In this document: one piece after another, positions 7,189-16,150 of the stretch
How positions within the stretch are numbered: the stretch's first letter is position 1
Layout: every line of letters starts with the position of its first letter
From: a virus
DNA length: 34,563 bases
Virus record (IMG/VR): IMGVR_UViG_3300031727_000005
Span: 1 to 34,563 of that record
Reading direction: 5' to 3' (one strand)
Position numbers and translations under genes: made by a program
The notes under the pieces: generated by a model
Databases searched by the model: none
What the model saw: the letters and a program-made list of their open reading frames with translations, nothing else
What the model was told of the DNA's origin: nothing

Positions 7189-10100
7189 ATGACCACTGTT
7201 GTTCCTTCCTATTCCCTGCAACTGGCAGCAGTGCTGGAAGACACCCCAGGTGTCACGCCGACTAATCCCGTTTTTAACCTGTGGCGGACGACGGGCGAGG
7301 GCCTCGTGTTTACGCCGCAGACCCAGGACAATATCGAGCTTAATGGCACCCGCCGGATGCGCAAGCCCGGCAACGTGACCGGTGTATCGGTCGCGGGGGA
7401 CATCAATTTCGAGTTGGCTGAGTTTCCTGCGTTGTTTGAAGCCCTTGCCGGCGTGCTGGCAAACGACTGGGGCATCTGCCCGGTTACTGGGACGCCAGCC
7501 GGCGCGATCAAAAACGCCACATACCTCAGTGTTGGTAAAACGCTGCGAACTTATACTATTGAGAAGCGGTTTCCCAACTTGGCTTTTGTGCGCGGTGACG
7601 CGGTCACGGCTAGTGTGACTTCGGCAGCACCGGGCGCGACAGCTGAGATCACTGTAGCGCCGCCCGCCAGTGGTAGTACCTACACAGGCACTGGGCTGAT
7701 CGTGCTGGATATCGCCGTGGACGGCGGTATCTCGCAGCATGTCGCGGTTGACGTGAATGTGGGAGACGATGAGAACGTCGCCGCTACGGCGTTGGCGACG
7801 GCTATTACGGGGCTTAACGGCGTGACGGCAACGGCGGTCGGTCCGGTAGTGACGATCACGCCAGATACCGCTGTGGTGGATAAGTTAAACCTGCGTGCAG
7901 GTCCAGATGAATATTTCTATCAACGGTTCAAAGGGACGACCTATAACAGCTTTTCGCTTAATGTCGAGCCCAACCAGATAATAACGGGCAGAGTCGGTAT
8001 CGTCGGCGGCACACCTGAGCTGGATGTGGTGCCGTTATCCGGTGCGGCCTATATACCGGCAGGCTCCAAGCCTTTGTTCACGGCATCGGAAGTGCTGGAA
8101 TTGACCCTTGGTGACCTGACGGTCAATTCGCACTGCTTTTTTAATTTTAGCATTAACCTGGATAGTGCCAATCGGGGCATCGCTTGCGTGGGTACACGAG
8201 GCGAGCGTGAAGTGGTGCTCGGTAAGTTAGCGGTCGACGTGAATGGCGAAGTCTATTTCGCTGACCAAACGGTGTTGGAGAAATTACTGGATAACGAGAC
8301 TGTCGGCGACGGCACGGTGACGTTGACCAATAGCGATGGGAACTATCTACGTTTTGATTTCTTCGATCTCAAACCGATCGCGGGGCAAGCGATAGCGGGC
8401 GGGGAGGGACAGGACGTGACTGTTCCCATGACCTTACAGCCGACTCCTGCGGTCGTCTGTTCAGGCCCAAGCTCGTCGTGGGAATCTCCGCTGCTCATCA
8501 TCAGCGAGAATGCTCTATCGGGTTGCATTGGCATCTGTGTCTCAGGCGTTCTGTCGGCATCTTCGACCGAAGGCACAAACCCTGACGCTCTGACCCTCAT
8601 CATCAACGCAACCGACGACAATGGCGACCCCATCGCCTGGAGCATCTCGGAGAGCCTCACGTGGGCGAGCTTCTCTCCGGCTTCTGGTACGGGTACGACT
8701 TCCGTAACCGTTACGTTGGACCCGACGGGCGTGAGCCTGGCACCGGGGACGTATGAGGGCGAGTTTGTGATCACGGCCGCGGGCGCGGCGAACAGCCCCT
8801 ACACGGGCACGCTGAGCTTGACCCACTACGCGACGCCCGTCCTAAATGTTACGCCCGTGTCGTTGGACTTCGGGCAGATCATCGAGGGGGATGGGCTCCC
8901 CGCTGCGCGGACCTTGACCGTTACCAACTCGGCGAGTCCGGCCGGCCCGATGACATTCACGGCAGCGGGGCCGAGCTGGCTCACTGTGTCGCAGTCCGGC
9001 GCGACGGTGACAGTGCGTCCAAATACGGGCGCCATTGGTACGTACAGCGACGATGTGACGATCACGTCAGCATCGGCTTCCAATAGCCCGTGGACCGTCC
9101 CAGTGACGTTCGATGTGCAGGAGCAGCCGGCGATTATCGTTCTGAGTGCATCGTCACTACTGTTTGCCGCCGAACCGGACAGCGCACCAGCAAATCAGAC
9201 CGTTACGGTAACAAGCGGAGGAACTACTCCCGTAAACTTTACGGTATCCGATGATGCTCCGTGGCTTACTGTGGTGCCGACGAGCGGCACCGACGGTCAG
9301 GTGTTGACGATCAGCTGCTCCGCACAAGCAGTCGAGGACACGTACAACGCGACGATTACCGTGACGGACCCGGCGGCAATCAATAGCCCACAGACGATAG
9401 CCGTCAATTACGCTGTCAGTGTCAATCCCATCGTCGGGGAGAACCTCAACAGCGCCGACGCAATGTCGTTGACCACCAACGATTACGGGGACATCGCCAA
9501 CCAGGGTTTCGCCACCGAGCAGTCGGTTAACGTCGGTGAGACCATTGACTTCAAGGTGCACGGCGACTGCCAGGTCATCGACATCTTCCGGTGCGGGTAC
9601 TACGGGGGCGGTGTCTACCGGAAGGTCGCCACGATCTCGAACACACCTACCAGCCAGCCGGCGGCTGTCACGATCCCGGACACCAACGGGGCAACGACCT
9701 GTGCCGCTTGGTCTGTGACGGCGAGCTGGGACGTTCCTACAGATGCCGTATCTGGCATGTATATCGCCGTGGTGCGTAACGCGGCGCTCAACGACTTCAG
9801 TAACATCATTTTCTTTGTGCGCGAGGATGCCCGTGAGGCCGACATTGTGGTGAAGGTCTCGGATTCGACCTGGGGCGCGGCTTATAACCCCTTCAACACG
9901 ATGGGCAATGCTGCAACCATCGAGAACGGTGCGGACCTGTACGGTGTTGGCTACTTGGGCTCGATTGAAACGCGTAGTACGCAGGTATCGTTCGACCGAC
10001 CGCTTATTACTCGAAACAACGTAGTTAATCACCCCTACAACTACGAGTTGGGATTAATTTCTTTCTTGGAGGAGCAGGGTTACAACGTCAAATACGTGAC

Positions 10101-13100
10101 TTGCTACGACCTGGACATCAATCGCGGTATTGGCACGCCAAAGGTGCTGATCAGCGCAGGCCACGATGAGTACTGGTCGCAGAATATGCGCGATCGGGTG
10201 ATTGCTCTGCAGAACGCCGGCACGCACATCCTGTGGATGTCGGCCAATGACATCTTCTGGCGCATCCGGTATCTGAACAGTCGAGTTATTGAATGCTTTA
10301 AGGACACGATGAACGGTCCAGGCGGGCATGTCGGCGGCACGCCATTAGACCCAACAAGCTGGACGGGTACGTGGCGTGATACTCGGTGGGCGGGGCGCAA
10401 GCCTGAGAACGAGATCTTCGGCACGACGTTCCGCATGAACGGCATCTACAACTACAACGCCGTTATCTCGACCGACCCTTACGGTCAGCATCCCCTGTGG
10501 CGCGGGACCGCAGTAGAGTCAGCCAATACGACGCTAACGAGCCACATCGGCTTCGAGGCGAACACTTACGATCCGCCGTCTCAGATGTGGGTCGGTCGAG
10601 CAGCAGCGACCTTGATCAACATCAACGGTGCCTACGCCAACGACGACGGGCAGTTTTACGACGGCAACGGCAACCTGGATTGGGGCATAGTGGTATCCCG
10701 CTATGAGCCGACGCAGGGTGTCAACGTCTCGTTTGCTTCCATGGACTGGATCTGGGGGCTCAGTAACAATCAGCTCGGCCAGGCGGTTGAGAACGTGACG
10801 ACGCGGCAGGCGACGGTCAACCTGCTGGTGGATGCCGGTGTGGCAGCGGCTACGCTGGCGACCGGGCTGTCGGAGCCCACACCTTTGTCGTTGAGCTACT
10901 ACGGTGTCGGCGACTCGGCGCTGCCGAATGTTGATGGAAGCTTTGACTACTTCCAGGACTTCGATGGCGACTGGGTCACCGGGCTGTCTTACAACCCTGG
11001 CAAGGTCGTTGTGAACCGCTGGCGGACGTTTGAGGCTCTTTCCGGGCACACGTCTGCTGCCGGCACCGAGCCTGGTGTAGGGGCCTCTTGGCAGACTGTC
11101 TGGCGTGAGGTGAACCCGGTCCTGGCACCGCCGACGCCGGCAACCATCGTGCTCGACAAGGCGTCACTGACGTTCAACGCGCTGCCGGATGCCGCTCCCA
11201 ATACTCAGACCATCACAGTCTCGAATAGCGGCGAGACGCCTCTGAGCTTTACAGTATCCGACGACGCTGCCTGGCTCACAGTAACGCCCACAAGCGGTAC
11301 GGATGGCACGGTACTAACAGTGTCTTGTGCAGCGCAGTCGGTTGAAGACACCTACACCGGCACAATCACAATCACAGATCCGAATGCCAGCAACAGCCCT
11401 CAGACGGTCTCTGTGACTTATACGGTAGCCACCGCCGCACCGGGCGAGGTGTTCTTCGTCGGAGATCCGACTCCACCGAGTACAGGAAATGATGGTGTAG
11501 ATTACACGCTTGGAATGCAGTTCTACTCCTTTACGACTCCGGGGCAAGTAACGGCAATTCGTGCTTATAGGCCTGCAGGTGCGGATAGTGGAAGAACGCT
11601 GACTGGAAGCATTTGGTCGGAAAGCGGTACGTTGCTTGGATCGGCTACGTTTGGTGACACTTCCGCTGGTGGCTGGTTCGAGGCAATCTTGGCTGGGCCA
11701 ATTGCGATAGTGCCAAGCACTTATTATGTTGTCGGTGTTAGTCCGATCCGAGGGTATGCGTATGAGCTTAGCTACTTTGATGGTTCACCTTTCTTTACGA
11801 ATGGCGAAAATTTATATGTTGATGCGATAGGGGGAAGGCTAACCGATCCTCCGGGTTTTCCAGATAGATCCACAACTACAGCATTCTTTGTCGACGTAAA
11901 GTTTGTTGCAGGAGTTGTATCGACCTCTATCGTTCTCGATAAAACATCACTAAACTTCAATTCGGAGCCAGATGCTGCTCCTACTACTCAGACCATTACG
12001 GTGTCAAATCCTGGTGAGACGCCCTTGAGCTTCACGGTGTCCGATGACGCTGTTTGGCTTACAGTGACGCCCACGAGCGGCACAGACGGGACGGTGCTAA
12101 CAGTGTCTTGTGCAGCGCAGTCGGTCGAGGACACCTATACCGGTACGATCACGATCACCGACTCAAATGCTGTAAACAGCCCGCAAACGGTCTCTGTGAC
12201 CTATGCGGTAGCAGCACAAAGTGCAACAATTCAGAACCTTTATCCGACTAATCCGGCGCCAGATGTTGTTGAAACTACCGATACTGATCGATATACATTA
12301 GGGTGCGCGTTTACCGCTGACGTGCCTGGACAGGTAGTCGGGGTGAAGTTCTGGAGACCAGCAGGGGACACCGGGCCTTGCTCAATTGGACTTTATGCAG
12401 AAAGTAGTGGGTTTGGAGTAGCGCCACTGTTAGCAAGCAAAACGGGAATAGACACGTCCGCTGGTGGTTGGATAGAGGCTTTCTTTGACACGCCTGTTTC
12501 GCATACTCCTGGCGTTACCTCGTTTGTTGCTTGTTTCAATATGGGCACAAATCAAGGTTACGGAGTAATGCCGGCTTTATTTAACACGAATTTGGTTGTG
12601 GGCAATTTAACGGCACCCGGATTGCCGATTTACAATAATACATTTGTAGTTGGAACATCCCTAGCACCTACCACTGATCATTCTGGTAATCAAAACGGAT
12701 ATTGTGTAAGTCCAATTTTTGCTACAGGAGCTGTACCAACTTCTATCATTCTCGATAAAACATCGCTGAGCTTTGGTTCGGAGCCAGATGTTACTCCCAG
12801 TACTCAAACCATTACGGTTTCAAATCCTGGTGAGACGCCTTTGAACTTCACGGTATCCGACAACGCTGCCTGGCTTACAGTGACGCCCACAAGCGGCACA
12901 GACGGGACGGTGTTGACAGTATCTTGTGCGGCGCAGACGGTCGAGGACGTTTACACCGGTACGATTACCATAACCGATTCAAACGCCAGCAACAGCCCTC
13001 AGACGGTCTCTGTGACCTATGCGGTGGCGGCAGCGCCACAAGGTGCGGTGTTCTTCGACACCACGCCTGTCGCGGTATCCAATGAGCCGGGCACGAACTA

Positions 13101-14022
13101 CACGATGGGGACTCTGCTTATCCCATCGGGTACGGACGGCTTGATAAGCGGTATTCGGGCCTACAGGCCGCCTGGAGTGGATGCTGGAAATACCATTAGT
13201 GCCGTGTTGTGGTCGGCTCCGACAATTGGGGATAACTGGAAAATTATTTTTGAACGAGATTTTCCGGATACCTCTGCTGGCGGGTGGTTTACCGTGCAGT
13301 TCGATGCTCCGATTGCAGTAGCGGATGGGGCGCTGCTGGTTCCGGCAATCAGGACAATAAGTGATTATTCTTATGAAGCTGGATATTTCGCAAACGCCGT
13401 TACAAAGGGAGATATTCTAGGTCCAAGTAATGCGGGTCGTTATTCAGATACACTGAATGGTCTGCCATATGTTCCAAGTGCATTCGCCTATTTTGTCGAT
13501 TACGTATTCCAAGCACAATCGACGGTCAGGCAGGTTATGTTCAACGACAACTGGATTCCGGCGTTATCGGCATCGGACCCAGGTGTCGATTACACCTTTG
13601 GGACGCTTTTCCATGTAGCCGAGCGTGATGGCAATATTGTCGGATTCCGCGCTTACCGACCGGCCGGTGCAGATAGTGGGGTAACTCTGACTGGCTATCT
13701 CTGGACTGATGCCGGAGTGCTGCTTGGCTCGAAGCAATTTGGCGATACCTCGGCAGGCGGTTGGTTTGAGACCTTATTAGATACACCGATTCCCGTTACG
13801 GCTGGCTCGGCATATGTTGTCGGCATAAGCCCAATACAAGAGTTTGTGTATCAAGATGGGGTATTTTTGGACAATGCTCGGTTTGGCGGCAACTTGTATG
13901 TAAATGAGTATAGCGGCAAATTTATCGGGACAGCCGGCACGTTCCCGACACAATCGCCTGATTTTGGACTAAGGCAGCGCGCTTATTTTGTCGATGTGTT
14001 GTTTGAGGCAGACCCATTGTGA
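7189..14022 (+). CDS. Giant tail-tube-protein fusion with Ig/BACON, dimethylformamidase-beta-like and DUF4082-like domains
   Basis: This protein has 2277 residues. Residues 1 to about 440 align end-to-end with the phage's own tail tube protein at 19,295; both have WRTTGE, INFELA and KRFPN motifs. Three Ig/BACON-like domains follow (about 455-747). Residues ~750-1225 resemble the N,N-dimethylformamidase beta-subunit family: an RCGYYGGGVYRKV strand, then GHDEYW at 991-996 and Asn1020. A CBM-like segment (about 1226-1318) precedes three Ig + DUF4082-like pairs (starting at 1320, 1581 and 1853) and a final DUF4082-like domain (about 2112-2277). Each DUF4082 copy has a DTSAGGW motif. No signal peptide is seen. 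It probably enters tails as a minor tube subunit carrying a huge outward appendage. Domain names are from pattern recognition; the fusion itself is plain in one uninterrupted frame. Confidence 0.85.
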   Translation: MTTVVPSYSLQLAAVLEDTPGVTPTNPVFNLWRTTGEGLVFTPQTQDNIELNGTRRMRKPGNVTGVSVAGDINFELAEFPALFEALAGVLANDWGICPVTGTPAGAIKNATYLSVGKTLRTYTIEKRFPNLAFVRGDAVTASVTSAAPGATAEITVAPPASGSTYTGTGLIVLDIAVDGGISQHVAVDVNVGDDENVAATALATAITGLNGVTATAVGPVVTITPDTAVVDKLNLRAGPDEYFYQRFKGTTYNSFSLNVEPNQIITGRVGIVGGTPELDVVPLSGAAYIPAGSKPLFTASEVLELTLGDLTVNSHCFFNFSINLDSANRGIACVGTRGEREVVLGKLAVDVNGEVYFADQTVLEKLLDNETVGDGTVTLTNSDGNYLRFDFFDLKPIAGQAIAGGEGQDVTVPMTLQPTPAVVCSGPSSSWESPLLIISENALSGCIGICVSGVLSASSTEGTNPDALTLIINATDDNGDPIAWSISESLTWASFSPASGTGTTSVTVTLDPTGVSLAPGTYEGEFVITAAGAANSPYTGTLSLTHYATPVLNVTPVSLDFGQIIEGDGLPAARTLTVTNSASPAGPMTFTAAGPSWLTVSQSGATVTVRPNTGAIGTYSDDVTITSASASNSPWTVPVTFDVQEQPAIIVLSASSLLFAAEPDSAPANQTVTVTSGGTTPVNFTVSDDAPWLTVVPTSGTDGQVLTISCSAQAVEDTYNATITVTDPAAINSPQTIAVNYAVSVNPIVGENLNSADAMSLTTNDYGDIANQGFATEQSVNVGETIDFKVHGDCQVIDIFRCGYYGGGVYRKVATISNTPTSQPAAVTIPDTNGATTCAAWSVTASWDVPTDAVSGMYIAVVRNAALNDFSNIIFFVREDAREADIVVKVSDSTWGAAYNPFNTMGNAATIENGADLYGVGYLGSIETRSTQVSFDRPLITRNNVVNHPYNYELGLISFLEEQGYNVKYVTCYDLDINRGIGTPKVLISAGHDEYWSQNMRDRVIALQNAGTHILWMSANDIFWRIRYLNSRVIECFKDTMNGPGGHVGGTPLDPTSWTGTWRDTRWAGRKPENEIFGTTFRMNGIYNYNAVISTDPYGQHPLWRGTAVESANTTLTSHIGFEANTYDPPSQMWVGRAAATLININGAYANDDGQFYDGNGNLDWGIVVSRYEPTQGVNVSFASMDWIWGLSNNQLGQAVENVTTRQATVNLLVDAGVAAATLATGLSEPTPLSLSYYGVGDSALPNVDGSFDYFQDFDGDWVTGLSYNPGKVVVNRWRTFEALSGHTSAAGTEPGVGASWQTVWREVNPVLAPPTPATIVLDKASLTFNALPDAAPNTQTITVSNSGETPLSFTVSDDAAWLTVTPTSGTDGTVLTVSCAAQSVEDTYTGTITITDPNASNSPQTVSVTYTVATAAPGEVFFVGDPTPPSTGNDGVDYTLGMQFYSFTTPGQVTAIRAYRPAGADSGRTLTGSIWSESGTLLGSATFGDTSAGGWFEAILAGPIAIVPSTYYVVGVSPIRGYAYELSYFDGSPFFTNGENLYVDAIGGRLTDPPGFPDRSTTTAFFVDVKFVAGVVSTSIVLDKTSLNFNSEPDAAPTTQTITVSNPGETPLSFTVSDDAVWLTVTPTSGTDGTVLTVSCAAQSVEDTYTGTITITDSNAVNSPQTVSVTYAVAAQSATIQNLYPTNPAPDVVETTDTDRYTLGCAFTADVPGQVVGVKFWRPAGDTGPCSIGLYAESSGFGVAPLLASKTGIDTSAGGWIEAFFDTPVSHTPGVTSFVACFNMGTNQGYGVMPALFNTNLVVGNLTAPGLPIYNNTFVVGTSLAPTTDHSGNQNGYCVSPIFATGAVPTSIILDKTSLSFGSEPDVTPSTQTITVSNPGETPLNFTVSDNAAWLTVTPTSGTDGTVLTVSCAAQTVEDVYTGTITITDSNASNSPQTVSVTYAVAAAPQGAVFFDTTPVAVSNEPGTNYTMGTLLIPSGTDGLISGIRAYRPPGVDAGNTISAVLWSAPTIGDNWKIIFERDFPDTSAGGWFTVQFDAPIAVADGALLVPAIRTISDYSYEAGYFANAVTKGDILGPSNAGRYSDTLNGLPYVPSAFAYFVDYVFQAQSTVRQVMFNDNWIPALSASDPGVDYTFGTLFHVAERDGNIVGFRAYRPAGADSGVTLTGYLWTDAGVLLGSKQFGDTSAGGWFETLLDTPIPVTAGSAYVVGISPIQEFVYQDGVFLDNARFGGNLYVNEYSGKFIGTAGTFPTQSPDFGLRQRAYFVDVLFEADPL
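11146..11427 (+). repeat. Ig/BACON coding repeat, copy 1
   Basis: This is the first of three ~282-bp copies within the giant gene that encode near-identical 94-residue domains. They run from a IVLDKxSL start, through AWLTVTPTSGTDG and SNSPQTVSV, to a terminal TV strand. It is followed by a DUF4082-like domain, so the larger repeating unit is about 0.8 kb. Confidence 0.9.
11929..12210 (+). repeat. Ig/BACON coding repeat, copy 2
   Basis: This second copy lies 783 bases after the first. Long stretches are identical in DNA to copy 1, notably around the TSGTDG and SCAAQSVEDTY codons. The DUF4082-like domain after it is strongly diverged from the others, so the Ig-coding part is kept uniform while the DUF4082 part varies. 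Confidence 0.9.
12745..13026 (+). repeat. Ig/BACON coding repeat, copy 3
   Basis: This third copy lies 816 bases after the second. It shares the same boundaries and nearly the same DNA sequence, with Thr in place of Ser in the AAQ(S/T)VED segment. Two DUF4082-like domains follow it with no further Ig copy between them. Confidence 0.9.
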
Positions 14023-14369
14023 CCCACTATTTTGGTTTTCGCGATCAACCTTTCAGCGATGAAACGCCGCTCTACGTAAAGGTCACTGAAGAGATGGTTG
14101 TCAATTCGCGAACATATCGATCTCTGTTGCTTGCTGATCTTCTGCAATCAATGGCCAGTGAAGGCTATTCGCCGAAGCCTGGTGAGATAGACGCATCGCC
14201 AGAATGGGAAAGCCTCCATCATGGCTGGTGGACGTACGATGACGTGGACCCGCCGATTGATGGCGGTGATGGCGTTCGGTCATTTACCAAGTGGGATGAC
14301 GGACTTACGTTCTGGGACGTCAATGCTCGCGCTAATCTACCTTCAACTGGATGGGACAACATACGATGA
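14019..14369 (+). CDS. Small protein of unknown function
   Basis: This 116-residue protein starts at a GTG that overlaps the giant gene's stop (GTGA), so it is coupled to it. It is acidic and rich in Trp, Asp and aromatic residues (HHGWWTYDD, FTKWDDG, FWDVNA). It has no signal peptide, membrane helix or recognised motif. Its coupling to the giant gene and to the next coiled-coil protein suggests a partner or chaperone of the appendage protein, but nothing in the sequence proves that. Confidence 0.65.
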   Translation: MTHYFGFRDQPFSDETPLYVKVTEEMVVNSRTYRSLLLADLLQSMASEGYSPKPGEIDASPEWESLHHGWWTYDDVDPPIDGGDGVRSFTKWDDGLTFWDVNARANLPSTGWDNIR

Positions 14370-14875
14370 CCAGCAATATCAACCCCGCATGGCCGCGAGA
14401 GCAGCAGGCCAAGACGGCCAACGTCCGCGCCAACTTCGCGGCGGCGAAAGCCGAGATCGAGGCGCTTCAGGCCGAGGTCGAAGAGCTGAAGCGCGTGGTG
14501 GATACCCAGTCGCTGGCTGGCGTGTGGCGGTATTTGACCGACGCGGATATGGCCACGCCGCCGGGCAACGGCAACATTAAGTCCGATGGTGCTTCGCAGG
14601 GCGAGATCAGCCGATTCTCGGTGTCGCGGTACACCAAGGGGTGGATCGACGGCGCCAACGTGTTTCGGGCACTGGCTGCCGGAGACCGGGTATACTTTCA
14701 GGAAGAGGCGAACGCCGATAACTCCGGCACGCTGCAGATCACCGGTAAGTCTGAGCAAGCGGACTACACGATTTTCGATGTCGAGCTGGTCAAACAGACG
14801 GGCTCGGCGATTCCGAAGAACGCGGACGTGGTGGTGCGGTTCACGTTCCACCAGCCGCTGAGAGACCAACCGTGA
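14366..14875 (+). CDS. Coiled-coil plus beta-domain structural-type protein, function unknown
   Basis: I use the ATG in the ATGA overlap, which gives 169 residues beginning TSNINPAWP; an ATG 15 bases upstream is less likely. Residues about 20-45 form a charged helix with coiled-coil heptads. The C-terminal ~110 residues look beta-rich, with GDRVYFQEE and VVVRFTF strands, like the small C-terminal heads of trimeric phage spikes. It may be a small fibre or spike. No family was recognised. Downstream it is coupled by GTGA to a membrane protein. Confidence 0.65.
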   Translation: MTSNINPAWPREQQAKTANVRANFAAAKAEIEALQAEVEELKRVVDTQSLAGVWRYLTDADMATPPGNGNIKSDGASQGEISRFSVSRYTKGWIDGANVFRALAAGDRVYFQEEANADNSGTLQITGKSEQADYTIFDVELVKQTGSAIPKNADVVVRFTFHQPLRDQP

Positions 14876-15219
14876 CCCAAGAAGCTGCTAATTTCTTTGA
14901 GCTGATCCGCCGCGAAGGGCTTATCGTCCTGGCGCTGGCCGCGTTGGTCTGGCAGGTCTACTGGTTGACCACGACGACGGTGACGATGGATCAGGCGTGG
15001 CGCGAGGAGCTGAAGGCGTACCGGGAGCTGGAGATGAAGCAGCACACCGAGCGGCTGGAAGCCTACCAGGAGCTGTCTGTGGCATGGACTAAGCTGGACG
15101 AGCGGGTGGCGCGGATGAAAAGGGTGCTGATCGACCAGGAGCACGCCTGCCGCACCTTGTTCAGCAAGACTGACAGCTTCGAGACCCTGAAAGACCTCGT
15201 GGAGGACAGTGAACAATGA
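14872..15219 (+). CDS. Small membrane protein with long cytoplasmic or periplasmic coiled coil
   Basis: This 115-residue protein starts at a GTG within a GTGA overlap. It has one predicted membrane helix (about 17-37, LIVLALAALVWQVYWL), followed by about 75 residues of charged helix likely to form a coiled coil. The topology resembles i-spanins or small holin partners. It lies at the head of a group containing another tiny membrane protein, a lipoprotein and an amidase. A lysis role is therefore plausible but unproven, as no spanin or holin family signature is visible. Confidence 0.65.
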   Translation: MTQEAANFFELIRREGLIVLALAALVWQVYWLTTTTVTMDQAWREELKAYRELEMKQHTERLEAYQELSVAWTKLDERVARMKRVLIDQEHACRTLFSKTDSFETLKDLVEDSEQ

Positions 15220-15350
15220 CTGAGAAACCGTTTGCCAACGAGACCAAAGCGTTCACAGCCCTGGCGGCCCGTGTCGAGGCGCTGGCACGGTTCCAGGTGT
15301 GGATGGCCGGCATCGGGGCGGCAGCCTTTATCGTGCTGCTGGCCCGCTGA
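15216..15350 (+). CDS. 44-residue single-span membrane protein, holin candidate
   Basis: This tiny gene begins in the preceding stop (ATGA) and encodes 44 residues. A charged N-terminal helix is followed by one hydrophobic segment (about 26-43, ending FIVLLAR). Coupling to the upstream membrane protein, and an amidase gene 1 kb downstream, make it a reasonable candidate for a small holin or holin-associated protein. The size is below most holins, so the functional call is weak; the reading frame is well supported by its overlap and composition. Confidence 0.6.
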   Translation: MTEKPFANETKAFTALAARVEALARFQVWMAGIGAAAFIVLLAR

Positions 15351-15362
15351 GGAGCCCTTGCA

Positions 15363-15581
15363 ATGAGCGACTGGGCGGCACACGCGAAAGAGCAGTACCA
15401 TGAGCTGGGGAAGCAGCTGTCACAGTTGCGACTGTTCCTCAGCGATGAGGAGGGATCTCGGGAGGCGATTGGCGAGGCCAATGTGGCTATACTGCGGGCA
15501 CATGCTGTCGCGATGGAGCTGTACTTGGAGACGCTTGCTGATCGCTTGGAGCAGGCTGAAGAGAATAAGCTTGAGCAATAA
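15363..15581 (+). CDS. Small helical protein, function unknown
   Basis: This 72-residue protein has a good AGGAG ribosome-binding site 8 bases before its ATG. It is almost entirely helical and charged, with a Leu/Glu-rich C-terminus (LYLETLADRLEQAEENK). No membrane helix or motif was recognised. It is the last gene before the AT-rich lipoprotein insert. Confidence 0.65.
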   Translation: MSDWAAHAKEQYHELGKQLSQLRLFLSDEEGSREAIGEANVAILRAHAVAMELYLETLADRLEQAEENKLEQ

Positions 15582-15592
15582 AGTGCTCTAGT

Positions 15593-16150
15593 ATGAATAT
15601 TTCAAAGAAAATAATTATTGTTGGCCTGATGAGTTTTATAGTTTTAACTGGTTGCGCCAGTATAAACGAAAAAGCGGCAACTCCTTTTGCTGCCTCGATA
15701 GGACAAGCAGCAGATGTAGGCACAACTGCTTGGGCTCTTGCTGGATCGGGTGTAATGGAAGGAAATCCGTTACTAGCAGGACTTGCTTCAGGAAGTGTTA
15801 TTTTATGGGTAGTATTTTCATCTAAAATCTTTGTACCATTGCTTTATGATAATGGGTGGATGAATAAACCCACTTGTGAAGCAGCGTTCAGAGCAAACGG
15901 ACTTATTGGATTTGGTTTTGCTGGCTCAAATGCTATTGTTATTGGTATGAATGCTGCGAGTGCAACAATCTCAACAATGGCTTGGCCCATAGCTGGAGGC
16001 ATTGCCTTAGCTGTCCTTCTTGATGGTTGGCTCAAAGAAAGTGCTAAGCTACATTGTGCAAACCTTCCCGATGAAAAAGAGCTTGAAGAAAAGATTTTAG
16101 AAAAGCGACAAGATGCTGAAGATGGCCGCACGACCTGGCTTGGTTGGTAA
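15593..16150 (+). CDS. Membrane lipoprotein, AT-rich probable moron
   Basis: This 185-residue protein has a lipoprotein signal: Lys-Lys start, hydrophobic core, and an LTGC lipobox with Cys21. It should be lipidated and sorted to the envelope. It also has three hydrophobic segments (about 63-84, 103-121 and 125-146) and a DVGTTAWAL...EGNPL stretch reminiscent of DUF5658-like membrane proteins. The C-terminus is charged. The gene and its ~40-base downstream flank are strikingly AT-rich next to GC-rich neighbours. It has no good Shine-Dalgarno sequence and is not overlapped with either neighbour, a typical moron pattern. Superinfection exclusion or envelope modification is a guess. An outer-membrane lysis (spanin-like) role is less likely given the multiple spans. 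Confidence 0.7.
   Translation: MNISKKIIIVGLMSFIVLTGCASINEKAATPFAASIGQAADVGTTAWALAGSGVMEGNPLLAGLASGSVILWVVFSSKIFVPLLYDNGWMNKPTCEAAFRANGLIGFGFAGSNAIVIGMNAASATISTMAWPIAGGIALAVLLDGWLKESAKLHCANLPDEKELEEKILEKRQDAEDGRTTWLGW

Noticed and set aside
9157-10032. 291-codon - strand frame within the giant gene
   Set aside because: Shadow frame; the + strand encodes recognisable domains without interruption.
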